A DNA stretch of 64,000 bases from Diphasiastrum complanatum (lineage: Eukaryota > Streptophyta > Lycopodiopsida > Lycopodiales > Lycopodiaceae), in the NCBI GenBank assembly GCA_029204225.1, contig CM055098.1, positions 4,079,607 through 4,143,606 on the forward strand, written 5' to 3'. Positions 25,400 through 36,292 of the stretch are shown here, one piece after another. The translations under genes were made by a program, and so were the position numbers. The number at the start of each line of letters is the position of its first letter. Position 1 is the stretch's first letter. The notes beneath the pieces are model-generated. The model saw only the letters and a list, made by a program, of their open reading frames with translations, was not told the origin of the DNA and did not search any database.

Positions 25400-25840
25400 T
25401 GCCGTTGAGTGGAGGTATTCTTTTGAGTTCAACACGATCTCTTCAGCAACACGGTCCCGCTCTGCAGTTGAGTGGAGGTATTCTTTTGAGTTCAACACGA
25501 TCTCTTCAGCAACACGATCTCTCACGATCTCTTCAGCAGATGCAACACGATCTCTCACGATCTCTTCAGCAGATGCAAGCGTCTGTCTGAGTAGCAAAAT
25601 ACAGGTTCTACATCTGCACCTCCAATAATATCATTAATAAAAATGTTCTGCAAAACTTGTAAATAGCTTCTGTCTCCAGATGAACGTGATGCTACCATGT
25701 CATCAGTTGGTGAAGAATAGCTTTTATCCCCAGCTGAACGCCCAAGAGGAGCAGGGCCAACAAAGTAATGACACGTGATTAGCATAGGCTTAACGCTGTA
25801 GAGCCAACAAACACATGCCACGTGGATAGCCTCAATGTTG
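25400..25840 (+). repeat. right copy of the ~400-bp direct repeat
   Basis: Partner of 23440-23860 (see there). At its left end it has a two-unit tandem (25402-25508) sharing GTTGAGTGGAGGTATTCTTT and AACACGATCTCTTCAGCAACA, then two further short units with CACGATCTCTTCAGCAGATG. Confidence 0.8.
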
Positions 25841-26009
25841 AGGAAACGTTGCTCATGGCATAGGCTAGAATTGGAAACAAGTTAAGAATGTTGGTGTTCA
25901 CTTGTATGGCCTTTAATAAGCTGCCCTCCAAACATACACATTTTTTGAGGTGTTTATTTAATGAATTCATATGTAGGATTGGCCTGTAGGATTGGGCTCC
26001 TCTAATTTT

Positions 26010-26404
26010 TAGCACCCTACGCAGGCGTCAGGGTGGGCCAGGCAGGGAGGTTTTTTTTTTTTTTTTTTTAAACTGGTTGCCCTGGTGCCACGTGTCGGGC
26101 ACCAGGGTTTATCCCATAAGCAAATCTCTGAGATAAACCAGTACCTATATATAACTGAACCCACCTGCTTACTCAGATGTGTGCAGGTGGGTGTGAAGCT
26201 GCCCAGTGCCACCTGCCCGGTTCCCAGTGCCACCTGGGCCTGCCCAGCTCCACCTACCTGGCACCGGTGCCCCTGCCCGGTGCCACCCACCTGGCGCCGG
26301 TGCCCCTGCCTGGCCCCCCCTAGGCGCTGCCTGCCCCTTGGCGCGCCCGCTTGCGCCCTTTTAGCCAGCCCTTGGCTGGCACGCCCTGACGCGCTAGGGT
26401 GCTA
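26010..26404. mobile_element. GC-rich terminal-inverted-repeat element (MITE-like)
   Basis: The left end TAGCACCCTACGCAGGCGTC and the right end, whose reverse complement is TAGCACCCTAGCGCGTCAGG, form imperfect terminal inverted repeats of about 35 bp. The 395-bp interior has a poly-T run (26051-26069) and a G+C-rich part dominated by the word GGTGCC/GGCACC (26190-26320). No transposase is present. A clear target duplication was not found. It ends about 450 bp before the GH17 start codon. The Cys/Pro-rich open frame across it is an artefact. Confidence 0.75.
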
Positions 26405-26671
26405 CAATTATGTGGAGCAAAGAATTCGAATAGGAGTGGGAGTCTGGCAGCCATGGACCCCGCCATTTCCCCGCGTCCCATTCTCTTCCTCATTCAAATT
26501 TTTGTATTCTTACTTCTTCATTTTTTGGAATTTTAGAGAAAGGATCGATCGAGCTCTCTAGTTTTGATGATGCAGCATAGAATTAATTTCGCAAATCTTT
26601 ATCTAAACTTCTCACAAGTAGAGTGTTATAGAGGTAGACTTTTCGATCAACTTTTGCAATTTGACAAGGAT

Positions 26672-26677
26672 CACGTG
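26672..26677 (+). promoter_or_regulatory. G-box-like CACGTG
   Basis: A CACGTG core inside the palindrome ATCACGTGAT, 173 bp before the GH17 start codon. It matches the plant bZIP/bHLH G-box. Function here is inferred from position only. Confidence 0.4.
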
Positions 26678-26813
26678 ATTCATTCACCGGCATGAAAGGG
26701 TACGGAAGCTAGAAAAGATACCACTACAAGGAATGAATGGTTCATATATGATATTCTGAGTATTTTTGTTACGTACGGTTCTGGAAAGGAAAGATAGAGC
26801 ACTGCTCTCAAGC

Positions 26814-26821
26814 CTATAATA
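26814..26821 (+). promoter_or_regulatory. possible TATA element
   Basis: A TATAATAT segment about 30 bp before the first ATG of the GH17 gene. That is close for a promoter TATA unless the 5' UTR is very short. A TATATGATA at about 26746 is an alternative. Confidence 0.25.
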
Positions 26822-26849
26822 TCAGCAGGATCTTTGTTTCGCGAGTAAG

Positions 26850-27229
26850 ATGATGTGTTACGATAAAATGCAGGGTGGGCAATCTTTCAACACCATCATT
26901 TGGCTGATTTTGGTTGCCAGTGCTATTGGCTGTGGTTGTTTAAGACCAGGAGTGGAAGGTGGTGTGGGAGTGAACTGGGGAACGATGGCATCTCATCCAT
27001 TGCCTCCGCGTATTGTGGTAAACATGCTGCAGGCCAATAATATCTCAAAAGTGAAGCTCTTCGATGCGGATCCGAACGTGGTGGCCGCCTTTGCAGGCAC
27101 TAATATCGAAGTCATGATTGCAATTCCTAATGACATGCTGGATGGGATAGCTGCTAGCACGGATGCTGCGGATAGTTGGGTGCGAGATAACGTTACCCAG
27201 TACTTATTCCAAGGTGGTGTCAACATAAG
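26850..27229 (+). CDS. GH17 endo-1,3-beta-glucosidase, exon 1
   Basis: First coding exon (126 codons plus two bases). The start is either MMCYDK (26850) or MQGGQS (26868). Both precede a hydrophobic signal peptide (IIWLILVASAIGCGC), so the protein enters the secretory pathway. The mature part begins GVGVNWGTMASHPLPPR and continues with VKLFDADPNVV and VMIAIPNDML, standard for the N-terminal half of the GH17 barrel. The exon ends in AACATAAG followed by a GTATAT donor. Joining to 35185 restores NIRYVAVGNEP, a highly conserved splice position inside the family's catalytic-acid motif. Confidence 0.93.
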
Positions 27230-28122
27230 GTATATGGCCGCCTCCTAACTTCTAAACTTCAATTATCAATCTGTAGCTTTTGTTACTATTTCTTTGTTCT
27301 TCATGCTAGTTGTGGTCTGTTATCAATGAGCAGGACTTGTTGATGTTCTCTTTTTGTCCAGCCAAGGTACATCTTGCTCGTCATTTCTTAGTTGATCTTG
27401 ATTGCCCGTCAAGTAGCACAGAAAGACTAGATAAATGGACGTTTGTAAGGAAAGAAACTATTCTTGTTATCAAACCAATGAGGTTAATGATGCAATTTAA
27501 GATATCTTATCTCTACCGCTTTTCACCTTTCAAGAGAACATTAGTCTCTCCGACATGGTGTGTCTTATCTTCCAAGATAAAGCACATCAAGAATATCTGT
27601 TTTAGTCGGATAAAATCAAGATTGCGGATTTCTTATACCCTCTGAAGGAATTTCGACAGTTTTCCACTTTCACGGAGGATACTCACCCAATCAAACCCTT
27701 TATTTTCTTTTCAGCACATTCTGTATAGCAGTAAGTGTTTTGTTGTGTCAGTGTAAGGCCTATATTCTGTGACCATCTCTTCCCTCTTCAAGTCGTAACG
27801 TTTTGTTCTCTTCAATCGAATTTCAATGTCAAGGTGTCTGGCCAACTCGTATCCATTTATAGTTACAGTTTCTATTAAAGTTTCCAAAGCTTTGATTCTA
27901 GAAATTGTTTCGTGTTCCAGATGCAGCAGAGTTTTGATAAGCAGGGGTGTTCTTTTGGATTTGATTTTGAAATTTATCCCTATTCTTATTTGATGTTTGA
28001 CATATTTGTTCCATTCTACAACTTCGTTTTTCTTAAACGATTGGCCTTGGAATCTTTCTCACCTGAGAGTTACAATTTTTAACTTTGTTAACCAAGGCTT
28101 TATACAGCTTCTTTTTTGTTAT

Positions 28123-28254
28123 TGACAATCTAGGGTGACACTAAATCCAAGGTTGCCAGCTTATGTTCTCTTCCTTGGTATCTGTGACTGACAATCTAGG
28201 CTGACACTGAAACCTAGGTTTCCAGCTTATGTTTCCTTCCTCGGTATCTGATAC
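28123..28254 (+). repeat. 66-bp tandem duplication
   Basis: Two adjacent units beginning TGACAATCTAGG at 28123 and 28189 and ending GGTATCTG, with about ten differences. Inside the GH17 intron. Confidence 0.88.
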
Positions 28255-28837
28255 TTGATCAAAATTGAATATCAGCAAATTTTGCACTCCTCTTTATTCC
28301 TGATTAACTATTCAAATTCTTTTGTCATTTTAGGCCAAACAATGCAGATCTGTTGTTCATTATTGTCCCACAAAATAAATTCAATATGCTTTCCTGGGTG
28401 ATGTTTGCGGAGTTGAAGAATGTGACTCTGGCTCAGAATAGCACTTAAACATTTGGAACTCGTCTGATCTAGGTTTTCTAAAGCGTTTTGACCCATGGAA
28501 GATTTAGGATGAGTTTTGGGAGATCATATATTTAAATGAATGAGCATGTAAAATCAACAAAAAAGGTAAATAAAAAAAGTCATAAACCTCCTAATCATCT
28601 CATTAGGGGCCATATTCATGAACATTGCCACATTGGACAGCCACCGACAAACATGGTCCATTAATGGATAAGACACTAAAAATGAAACATGCTTCAAAAC
28701 ACAGGATAACAAAACACTAGATAAGAAGTGTGCCTGCCATGCCCATGACTGATCTCGGATTGATTATCCCGTTAGGAGGTTAGTAGGCCTACCTCGACCC
28801 ACAATTTAATTATGATTTGGAGGGGTTTGGGGCCCTC

Positions 28838-29232
28838 ATGTGTATACGGTCATAATTAATAGTTGGAGGCCTAAACTTATGATGGTGGACTTTTATGGGT
28901 CTATCAATGAGTCATGGGGGAACTGGATGATGTGGCTCAGTTAGGCTACGTGTCCAGTGAGGTGTCACAGTGCACTAATAGTCGTGCATGGGCCATAACG
29001 GGTATAAGTATATCCATTGGGCTCTCATTAGTGTATGCTTGATGTGGTACTGGTAGCAGAATGCTGCGGGAGTGACATCTCTCCTATTGAGCATTGATTG
29101 ATAGATCCATAGCTTGAGGGCTAGATATGATCGATCTAGGTTTGGTTGGGTTGGTTTGTCCACCATCCGTTTCCCTTTGGTTCTATGGATTTCAGCATCC
29201 TAGTCTTTGATCCTCGGAGGAGGTACTTATAG
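28838..29232 (+). mobile_element. LTR-like direct repeat, left copy
   Basis: Shares a long, same-orientation similarity with 34052-34410: CATAATTAATAGTTGGAGGC, GATGGTGGACTTTTATGGGT, GATCTAGGTTTGGTTGGGTT and CCGTTTCCCTTTGGTTCTAT, in order. It is followed immediately by a primer site (29233), which identifies it as the 3' part of a 5' LTR. The 5' boundary of the LTR is uncertain and may extend to about 28740. Confidence 0.72.
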
Positions 29233-29245
29233 TGGTATCAGAGCC
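29233..29245 (+). other. tRNA primer-binding site
   Basis: TGGTATCAGAGCC is an exact initiator-Met tRNA primer site, placed directly after the left LTR-like repeat. It shows that a plus-oriented LTR retrotransposon inserted into the GH17 intron. Confidence 0.85.
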
Positions 29246-30139
29246 AAAGCTAGGACGAATTGTTGGATGGAAGCACACGAAAGAAAATCCAAGCATTGAG
29301 GGAGCATCATGCATGATGGGGTCCTGATTCTTGGAGAAGGGAGCAAAAGCGGGTGCAAAGACTTGTGGTTTGATTCACTTCGTTCCTTTCAATTTTACGG
29401 TTTTTTGAGAGGGTTTTTGTTGCAAGGTATGTGCATTACCTAGTTTTGCAGCAAATGATGATAACCGGGCTCTTGAAAAGTGAAATCCAAAAGTCAGTTG
29501 AATCCGTATTACAACCAAGGTTCGCAATGTTATTGGCATAGATTTTGTCAAAATTGCTTTTGCACTCTTCTTTGGCAAGACGGTTTGTTTCAGCATTTAT
29601 AGGTCCATATTGGCTGCTTTTAGGCAGTGAACCTTACATTAAATAAAGGCTGAAAATTTTGCATTTCATGAGAATAAAAGATTGCAAACTAATTTTTGAA
29701 TCCTTTTAGCTTCTGGTGTGATTGGTCAGAAAATCTTATGGTATCTACTCTTTGTTACTAGAGTACAATTCTGGACTGTTGGAATGTGTCTTCTTCCCCT
29801 GTCAGAAGTATTTAGATTTGCTTTTGATGATTGAAAGCAAAAAGGCTTTAAACCTTCAAAAAAATAAAGTTGTGGAAAAAAAGCACGTGAGTGAGAGACA
29901 TGGTGTCAGCAAATAGAAGAAGGACCGTACCCTTCTGCTGATTGTTGTTTTCTCTCTTCTGGAAAGTTCTTGCACTTGCAGCTGTGGGTTTTGAAAAAGT
30001 AAAGTTGTGTTAGAAGCTTTCTTCCTTGTTGAAACTGGTGGCATGCTCACTTCTTCAGAGTGGGCAGAATTAGAGTTACGAGGATTGATGGACAGGGGGC
30101 GGCCTCTTCTTTGTACCTCTCCCTCCCAGACCTGCCAGA

Positions 30140-30141
<2 letters not shown>

Positions 30142-30181
<40 letters not shown>
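30142..30181. repeat. (CT)n microsatellite
   Basis: A perfect CT tract of about 20 units in the GH17 intron. Confidence 0.95.
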
Positions 30182-30183
<2 letters not shown>

Positions 30184-30529
30184 CTGGCCTCTGCGGAAGA
30201 GCGTATCAGAAGGCGCCAATGACGCGAACAGAAGGTAAGCCTCACGCCAGAGGCCTGAGCGCAAACAGAAATATCTCAAACCTGAGCAAGAGCTCGGGCC
30301 CGAGCCATCTTTTAAGAGGGAAATAAAGGGGGGGGGGTGGGTAACTAGCTCTTAGCATATTGTTTTATTATTATTTTTCCCTCCAAAAATGCAATCACTT
30401 TGCAAGAATACCAGGCTTTGATCTTTCCAAATGCAGTTGTATAGTAATTTTTCTATGGAAATTTGCTTTGTCGTTTTTTTGCATTAAACTATGCAAACTG
30501 GCTAGCCGTTAAGGTAAGATGTTACTTTA

Positions 30530-30880
30530 AAGCATAGTTGCACAAAATCGCGTTTATGGGAGGAGACGTTTCGGAAACCGCGTTTTTGAGAAATGCGTTT
30601 CTCCTCCCAGAATCGCAAAAAAAAAAAAAAAATTTTTTTTTGGAAAAATAGCTTATGGCTGAAATTTTTTTTAGGGGATCAATGGTCAAATGAGAGTTTT
30701 GCCTCTCAGAAGTGCAGTAGATGGGGCACAAACAGATCTTATCTTCAATAGCTATTTGGTTGTTATTTGCTCTGGTTTTCAATAAATGCTCAGGGGGTTC
30801 GGGGGGCGGTAGCCCCCCGGTGGGGGGTTTGGGGGGTAACGCCCCCCAACGGCAGGGTCCGGCTCAACGGTAAGGCCTCT
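30530..30880. repeat. small inverted-repeat element and G-runs
   Basis: 30545-30615 contains an inverted repeat with GGGAGGAGACGTTTC on one arm and GAAATGCGTTTCTCCTCCC on the other, flanked by AATCGCG and AATCGC, then A and T runs. 30793-30850 holds repeated GGGGGG/CCCCCC runs that can form stems (GGCGGTAGCCCCCC). No coding content. Confidence 0.55.
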
Positions 30881-32500
30881 TCATGACTTGGCCTTCCACT
30901 CCCTGAGCGAAAACACACTTACTGGGACCATCTGTGATCGTAACAGACATGCTAGAGGTTAGTTTTGAATTTTTATCCTTGACAGAACCCAACATGGATT
31001 AATGCACCTGAACTGGACCATCCTGCACCCGAAACAGTCGGCAAATTACACAGTAATAATGCTCTTAATTAGAGCTTTCATCTGATACCCATATTGCCCC
31101 AAAAAAAAACTACTGTACTCGTAACAAGAAATTGATAACTAATGTTTGCCATAACTAATAACTAACAAATGTTTGCCATAGTATAACAAGAAACTGATAA
31201 CTAATGTTTGCCACCCAAAAGTTCCAAATCGAATTTGTTTGAAAGGATTGTAAGGCCTGATGGGCAGAACTTTTCTGAGATTTGATTTTTTGAGTGATAC
31301 GAAACTCGTGAAGTTTCCTACTAAAAGGGGGAGAAGTAGGTGGATAGGAAGTTATCTATGTGAAACATCTATTGCATAGATTCTTGGAGGAATCCGTAAT
31401 ATGTGTAGATGGGGGACCTATTTTTTAGAATCACGATTGATAGGATATTTTTGATTATATAGGAATCTCTTAAGGATTGTGGTTAAAATCTAGTTAGAAG
31501 GTGTAAGGAAAGAAAATTTAAAACATTCTTGTAGTAGATATGTTACTGATTACGAATCCGATCGATGTGTATCAGAACTAGATTTATCTATTACAATAAT
31601 GGTTTGATCCTTGTGGTTGTGATCAGCTTGATCTTAGTAAAGAACTAGGATCCGTGAGTTGATGCAAAGAATGAAATTCATTCTAACAATATATTCTTTT
31701 GGAAAAACCTCCGGTTGAGATATTGGTTACGAAATGGCACTCTTTGAGAAATATTCTCTTAGAGTTAACTGAGTTACAAGATTCTCAGTTAAAAATGTGT
31801 TTCTTACAGATTGTGTGAAATCTGTAGAGATATGCTATGTAGTGAATCTTTGTGGGATCATAAATTTTTTTGTACAAACTTTTAATCCCGTGGATCTACA
31901 AAGTGTTTCTTGCACTGAGTTTATGTGCATGCATAAACTAGTCGGTAAAATATAGGCATATTGATGAGAATTGTTGGAAGACAATTACTCATAGGTTAAA
32001 TAAAGATTTCTCGATGAGAAATACTTATTGACCTAGAATGGGATTAGAATCAGATTGAATGTGGTGTTTAAATTTGGATCCACACCTAAACATTCAAATA
32101 TTTCTAAATCAGGTACAACTAACCGAATCAGGTTACTTCTGAGTATTTGGTTTAGATTATAGAGTATATCACTCAATGATAATGTAGTTTATTGTATCAC
32201 TTATAAGTCACACCCTTTATGAGTCATTTTGGGATTCATTTAGAGGGTTTTGTGCCTAGGATACACGGGAACTTTTGGCTTTAATATTTTCTCGATTAGA
32301 AGAAGATAGAAAGAAAGGTATCCCAGAAACTCAGATGGAGTTGAATAGTTGATGTAAGCCAAAAGTTAGAACTTCTCATAAAGAAGTTCCGGTGAATCTT
32401 AAGTTATTCTAGATTTAAACTTAATAGTAATAGAATCTAGACTTATTATGGATTGGACCCTAACTTTGGAATGACACTTTATGTCGTGTCTAGAGTAGAG
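30881..32500. other. intron sequence, no gene recognised
   Basis: AT-rich. ATAACTAATGTTTGCCA recurs at about 31135 and 31198, with a related ACTAACAAATGTTTGCCA between (31162). It probably includes decayed internal sequence of the LTR element, but no pol motif was recognised before 32505. Confidence 0.4.
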
Positions 32501-32504
32501 AAGT

Positions 32505-33230
32505 TTTGTGGATTGTTACATTCATTGGATATCCCAGATAAGGAATGGGATAATTTTTCCATGGATGTCGTGGTTGGGTTATCGCGGACGAATAAATAGA
32601 ATGATGCAATTTGGGTAATGGTCAACCGTCTTACCAAATTAGCTACGTTTATTTCGGTAAAGAACACCGTGAAGGCTTTTGATTTAGCTCAGATATTTGT
32701 TGAGCGGCTATTTAGGCTTTACAGATTATCGAGTGACATTGTGAGCGATCGCGATCCGAAGTTCACTAGTCACTTTTGGTCGGCCGTGTTTGCTAAACTA
32801 GAGACAACACTGAGCTTGAGTTCTTTTGATCATCTCGAGACGGATTGCTAGACGGAAAGAACAAATCAGACGATGGAACAAATGCTTCGGGCATATGTTT
32901 TCCGACTGCAATCTCATTGGGAGAAGTATATGCCCTTGATTGAGTTTGCCTATTACGGTAGTAAGAATTCGACTGCCGGTTATAGCCTGTTCAAGCTTAT
33001 GTACAGTTTTGAGCCTAGATCGCCCATAGTAGTTGAGACTCAATCGATCAAGTTTCAGAAAGTAGCAGATTTCCTGCACGACATGCAAGAAATGCTACAG
33101 ATAGCACGTGAGATGTCCAAAGTGCCCAGGATAGGGACATACATTATGCTAATATGAAAAGATTGCCTCGAGACTTTTAAGTGGGGGATTGGACGTATTT
33201 ATGAATCCCAAAGGATTCTAGTGTAATGCT
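32505..33230 (+). mobile_element. Ty3/gypsy integrase remnant
   Basis: Plus-strand frames read KEWDNFSMDVVVGLSRTNK, a stop, NDAIWVMVNRLTK, then VSDRDPKFTSHFWS (second catalytic Asp region), a broken H-P-Q-T-D-G motif (HLETDC, stop), then MLRAYVFRLQSHWEKYMPLI and EFAYYGSKNST. It ends with a degraded chromodomain-side motif near 33200. This is the gypsy integrase core and GPY-side region. The RT and RNase H that should precede it are missing. Confidence 0.88.
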
Positions 33231-33282
33231 TACAGGTAAGCATTACAAATTGTCCGCTAGGTATAGGGGATCATATGCTCCA

Positions 33283-33521
33283 AACCCTAAACCCTAAACC
33301 TACACACTGCCATGTCTTATAGGATGAGATCGGTTTCTCCCCAAATGAACTTCAACAGCTTACTAATCACTTATGCTACAACTTCGTCACTGGACCCTAA
33401 ACCTTAAACCCTAGCTGCAATACGCCGTCTCCCAGTAGCCCACTATCATCTTTGGAATGGCTGTATCACATTGGAGTCTGGAAAGTGTAGCACTGAACTT
33501 TCCTTAGACAACAAACTCTCC

Positions 33522-33584
<63 letters not shown>

Positions 33585-33767
33585 GATAGCCTTGCCATCT
33601 CCCACTGGATTCTTCTCTCTCTCTCTCTCTCGCTCTCTCTCTCTCTTTGTCTCTATCTCTGTGTGTGTGTCCCTCCCTCCCTATACCCTAAACCCTAAAT
33701 CCTAAACCATCTCTCTCTCTCTCTAAACCCAATAGCATCTCTCTCTCTTTCTCTCTCCCTAAACCAT

Positions 33768-33827
<60 letters not shown>

Positions 33828-33830
33828 AGG
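33283..33830. repeat. telomere-like repeats and CT tracts
   Basis: Interstitial plant telomere motifs (CCCTAAA) occur as two or three units at about 33282-33300 and 33683-33700, with variants at 33394-33413. CT microsatellites lie between and after them (33518-33580, 33615-33650, 33769-33822). The motifs are short and mixed with CT runs, so this is not a telomere. Confidence 0.8.
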
Positions 33831-33841
33831 ATTTTAGGGGC

Positions 33842-34035
33842 CAAACTTTTTTTTTTTGAAAAAAAATAAATATGCGTCCAGGTCCCGGACGCGCCACCTG
33901 GACGCGTCCAGCGTCCAGAAAAAAAAAATGGGACGCGTCCGAGACCCCGTGTTCGGGTGCCGGACGCGGACGCCAAAAGGCCACGTTCGCCCCGGACGCG
34001 GACGCCAAAAGGCCACGTTCGCCCCGGACCCTCAT
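33842..34035. repeat. GC-rich element made of the word GGACGC
   Basis: Contains GGACGCGTCC palindromes (about 33899 and 33931), many GGACGC/GCGTCC words, and a perfect 33-bp tandem duplication starting CGGACGCGGACGCCAAAAGG (33962-34027). An A-run splits it. No protein coding. It abuts the right LTR-like repeat. Confidence 0.7.
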
Positions 34036-34051
34036 GTCTGGATTGTGTTGC

Positions 34052-34410
34052 TAATGTTTATATGATCATAATTAATGGTTGGAAGCCTAAACTCATGATG
34101 GTGGATTTTTATGGGTCTATCAGTGAGTCATAGGGGAATTGAATGATGTGGCCCAGTGACTTGTCCTAGTGCACTACTAGTGGTGCATGGGCCATGGAGG
34201 GTATAGTATACCCATTGGCCTCTCACTAGTGTATGCCTGATTGTCGTATTGGTAGCATGACATCCTTCCTATTAAGCATTGATTGGTAGATCCATAGCTT
34301 GGGTTCTAGATCCGATTGATCTAGGTTTGGTTGGGTTGGGTTGGTTTGTCCATCATCCGTTTCCCTTTGGTTCTATGGATTTCAGCATCCTAGTGTTTGA
34401 TCCCTTAAGT
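34052..34410 (+). mobile_element. LTR-like direct repeat, right copy
   Basis: Partner of 28838-29232 (see there), about 5.2 kb downstream. Its left end is cut by the GC-rich element and its right end diverges after TGTTTGATCC. It is taken as a truncated 3' LTR of the intron-resident retrotransposon. Substitutions between the copies are frequent, so the insertion is old. Confidence 0.7.
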
Positions 34411-35184
34411 CTTGTTCTGTTTTGGGCCAAGTTAGGCCAGTGGATACATATTGAGTCTCTTATTGGGGATCCACTATTGAGTCTCTTATTGGGGACTTGA
34501 AGTCCAATATTTCTCTGTTTGAAATACAGACGCTCCAAACGTCGAGGTTTTAAAAGAGTTTCAATGCTACTCATAGTTTGGGGTAAGGTTTCACTGGTGA
34601 TAAAGTGAATATCTGCTGCATCAAAAAACATGACAAGATATCTGATACCAAACAAATAATCTCAGATTCTGTAGGTGACATCCTCCACTTTTAAGCCAAT
34701 AGAGAGTTGATAAAACTGGACTTACAGAAGTAGATAAGCTGCTTGCAGAAAATGATCTTAGTACATTGGCATTTTGATGACAAGTAAGATAAACGACAGA
34801 CAGTTTCTGATGTTGAAAGCTAATATGTTCCTGAAATTATGTATCACTGTTGATAATTTGCAGCATTAAAGTTGCTATGGCAACTAAGTTATTGAGCTTT
34901 GTACTTTTGAACGGGGGATTGATTGTGATCTCTGTAACGCTACAGTGTGTTTGATTTTTTGCCGTCAACAAATCCTGTTGCACTTGTGAGCTAGGAAGAT
35001 AACTAACAGTACTTGGAGAGTTATTGAATGCTATGCTATCAAGAAAATATGAGTTTTATTGTCACCTATGTTGTGTATGATCATTTAATGCCCTTTTGTT
35101 AACTTATATACTTATTCGATTTATAGCAATCTGATGCTTTTCTAGAAAGCTTTATATAGATGTAAAGCAATTTGAGTTTGACAG
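34411..35184. other. end of the GH17 intron, no gene recognised
   Basis: Contains a short direct repeat TTGAGTCTCTTATTGGGGA at 34449 and 34474. The rest is AT-rich intron leading to the TTTGACAG acceptor. Confidence 0.5.
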
Positions 35185-36292
35185 GTATGTTGCAGTAGGA
35201 AACGAACCATTTTTGAAAGCTTATAATGGTACATTTCAAAATGTCACCGTGCCAGCGCTTGAAAACATTCAGAATTCACTACTCAATGCAAATTTGGGAG
35301 GCCAAGTCAAGGCTATAGTACCTCTCAATGCTGATGTTTTGAGTGACGGAAATTCTCAACTTCCATCGGCAGGCACGTTCAGAGGGGATATTCAACCAAT
35401 AATGAAAGATCTACTCTCGCTCTTGGACAAAAACCAGGCCCCTTTCACTGTTAATATCTATCCTTATCTGAGTTTGCAGCAGAACCCTAACTTTCCTAAA
35501 GACTATGCTTTTTTTGACGGTGCTGCAAATCCTATCATGGATGGATCACATGTATATACCAATGTTTTTGATGCGAATTATGACCTGCTTGTGTCTGCAC
35601 TGATTGGAATCGGCTTTCCTAATATGTCTATAATCGTTGGAGAAGTAGGCTGGCCAACTGATGGAGAAATGAGTGCAAACATTCTAAGTGCACAAAAGTT
35701 CAACCAAGAGCTTCTGAAGCATGTACTGAGCAACATTGGCACACCGTTGCGTCCTGGGTTACCTTTGGAAGTCTATCTCTTTGCCCTTATAGATGAAGAT
35801 CAGAAAAGTATCGCACCAGGAAATTTTGAACGTCACTGGGGCATATTCACATTTGATGGGCAATCCAAATATCCCCTGGATCTTACAGGCCAAGGGCAAA
35901 ATGGTTCTCTCTTGAAAGCATCTGACGTCAAATACTTGCCATTCAGGTGGTGTGTTCTTAATCCAGATGGGGATATGTCCAAATTGGCAGAGAATGTTGC
36001 TTATGCCTGTACTTATGCAGACTGTACTGCTTTGACATATGGAAGCTCCTGCAATTCAATTGGTGGTCCAGGTAATGCATCTTATGCTTTCAATAGCTAC
36101 TATCAATTGACCAACCAAAATGCAGATAGTTGCTATTTTGAAGGATTAGGTATGGTGACCACTGCAGATCCATCAACAGACAGCTGTAAGTTTATGATAG
36201 AGATTGCTCTTTCCTCAGGACTCCGCGGGCCTTCTGCAAGTTTGTTGATGCCTTTTGCTGGATTGATTGCACTATTTTTTTTTTCGTTCTAA
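35185..36292 (+). CDS. GH17 endo-1,3-beta-glucosidase, exon 2 with X8 domain and GPI signal
   Basis: Second coding exon (369 codons including stop); the full protein would be 495 residues, normal for this class. It contains the catalytic acid in YVAVGNEPF, the central GH17 stretch PFTVNIYPYLSL, the nucleophile in IIVGEVGWPTDG, and HWGIFTFDGQSKYPLDL. A CBM43/X8 domain follows (WCVLNPDG...ACTYADCTAL...YAFNSYYQL...DSCYF...DSCKF), with six cysteines that bind 1,3-beta-glucan. The C-terminus (SLLMPFAGLIALFFFSF) is a hydrophobic GPI-attachment signal. It most resembles the Arabidopsis glucan endo-1,3-beta-glucosidase 5/6 group, cell-surface enzymes acting on callose. No breaks were seen. Confidence 0.95.

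Larger units (their letters stand above)
27230..35184 (+). other. GH17 intron, 7955 bp, filled with repeats
   Basis: Phase-2 intron with a GT...AG border (GTATAT donor, TTTGACAG acceptor). It holds a 66-bp tandem duplication, two direct LTR-like repeats with a primer site, a gypsy integrase remnant, microsatellites, telomere-like repeats and two small GC-rich elements. The gene's own similarity picks up without loss of any codon across the gap, so splicing over 8 kb is expected. Confidence 0.88.

Noticed and set aside
26085-26561. A 158-residue Cys/Pro-rich open frame
   Set aside because: It lies across the GC-rich repeat words of a TIR element; composition follows the GGTGCC repeat and no signal or domain is visible.
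33283-33300. True telomere or subtelomere
   Set aside because: Only two or three CCCTAAA units per site, embedded in CT tracts and inside the intron of an intact gene.
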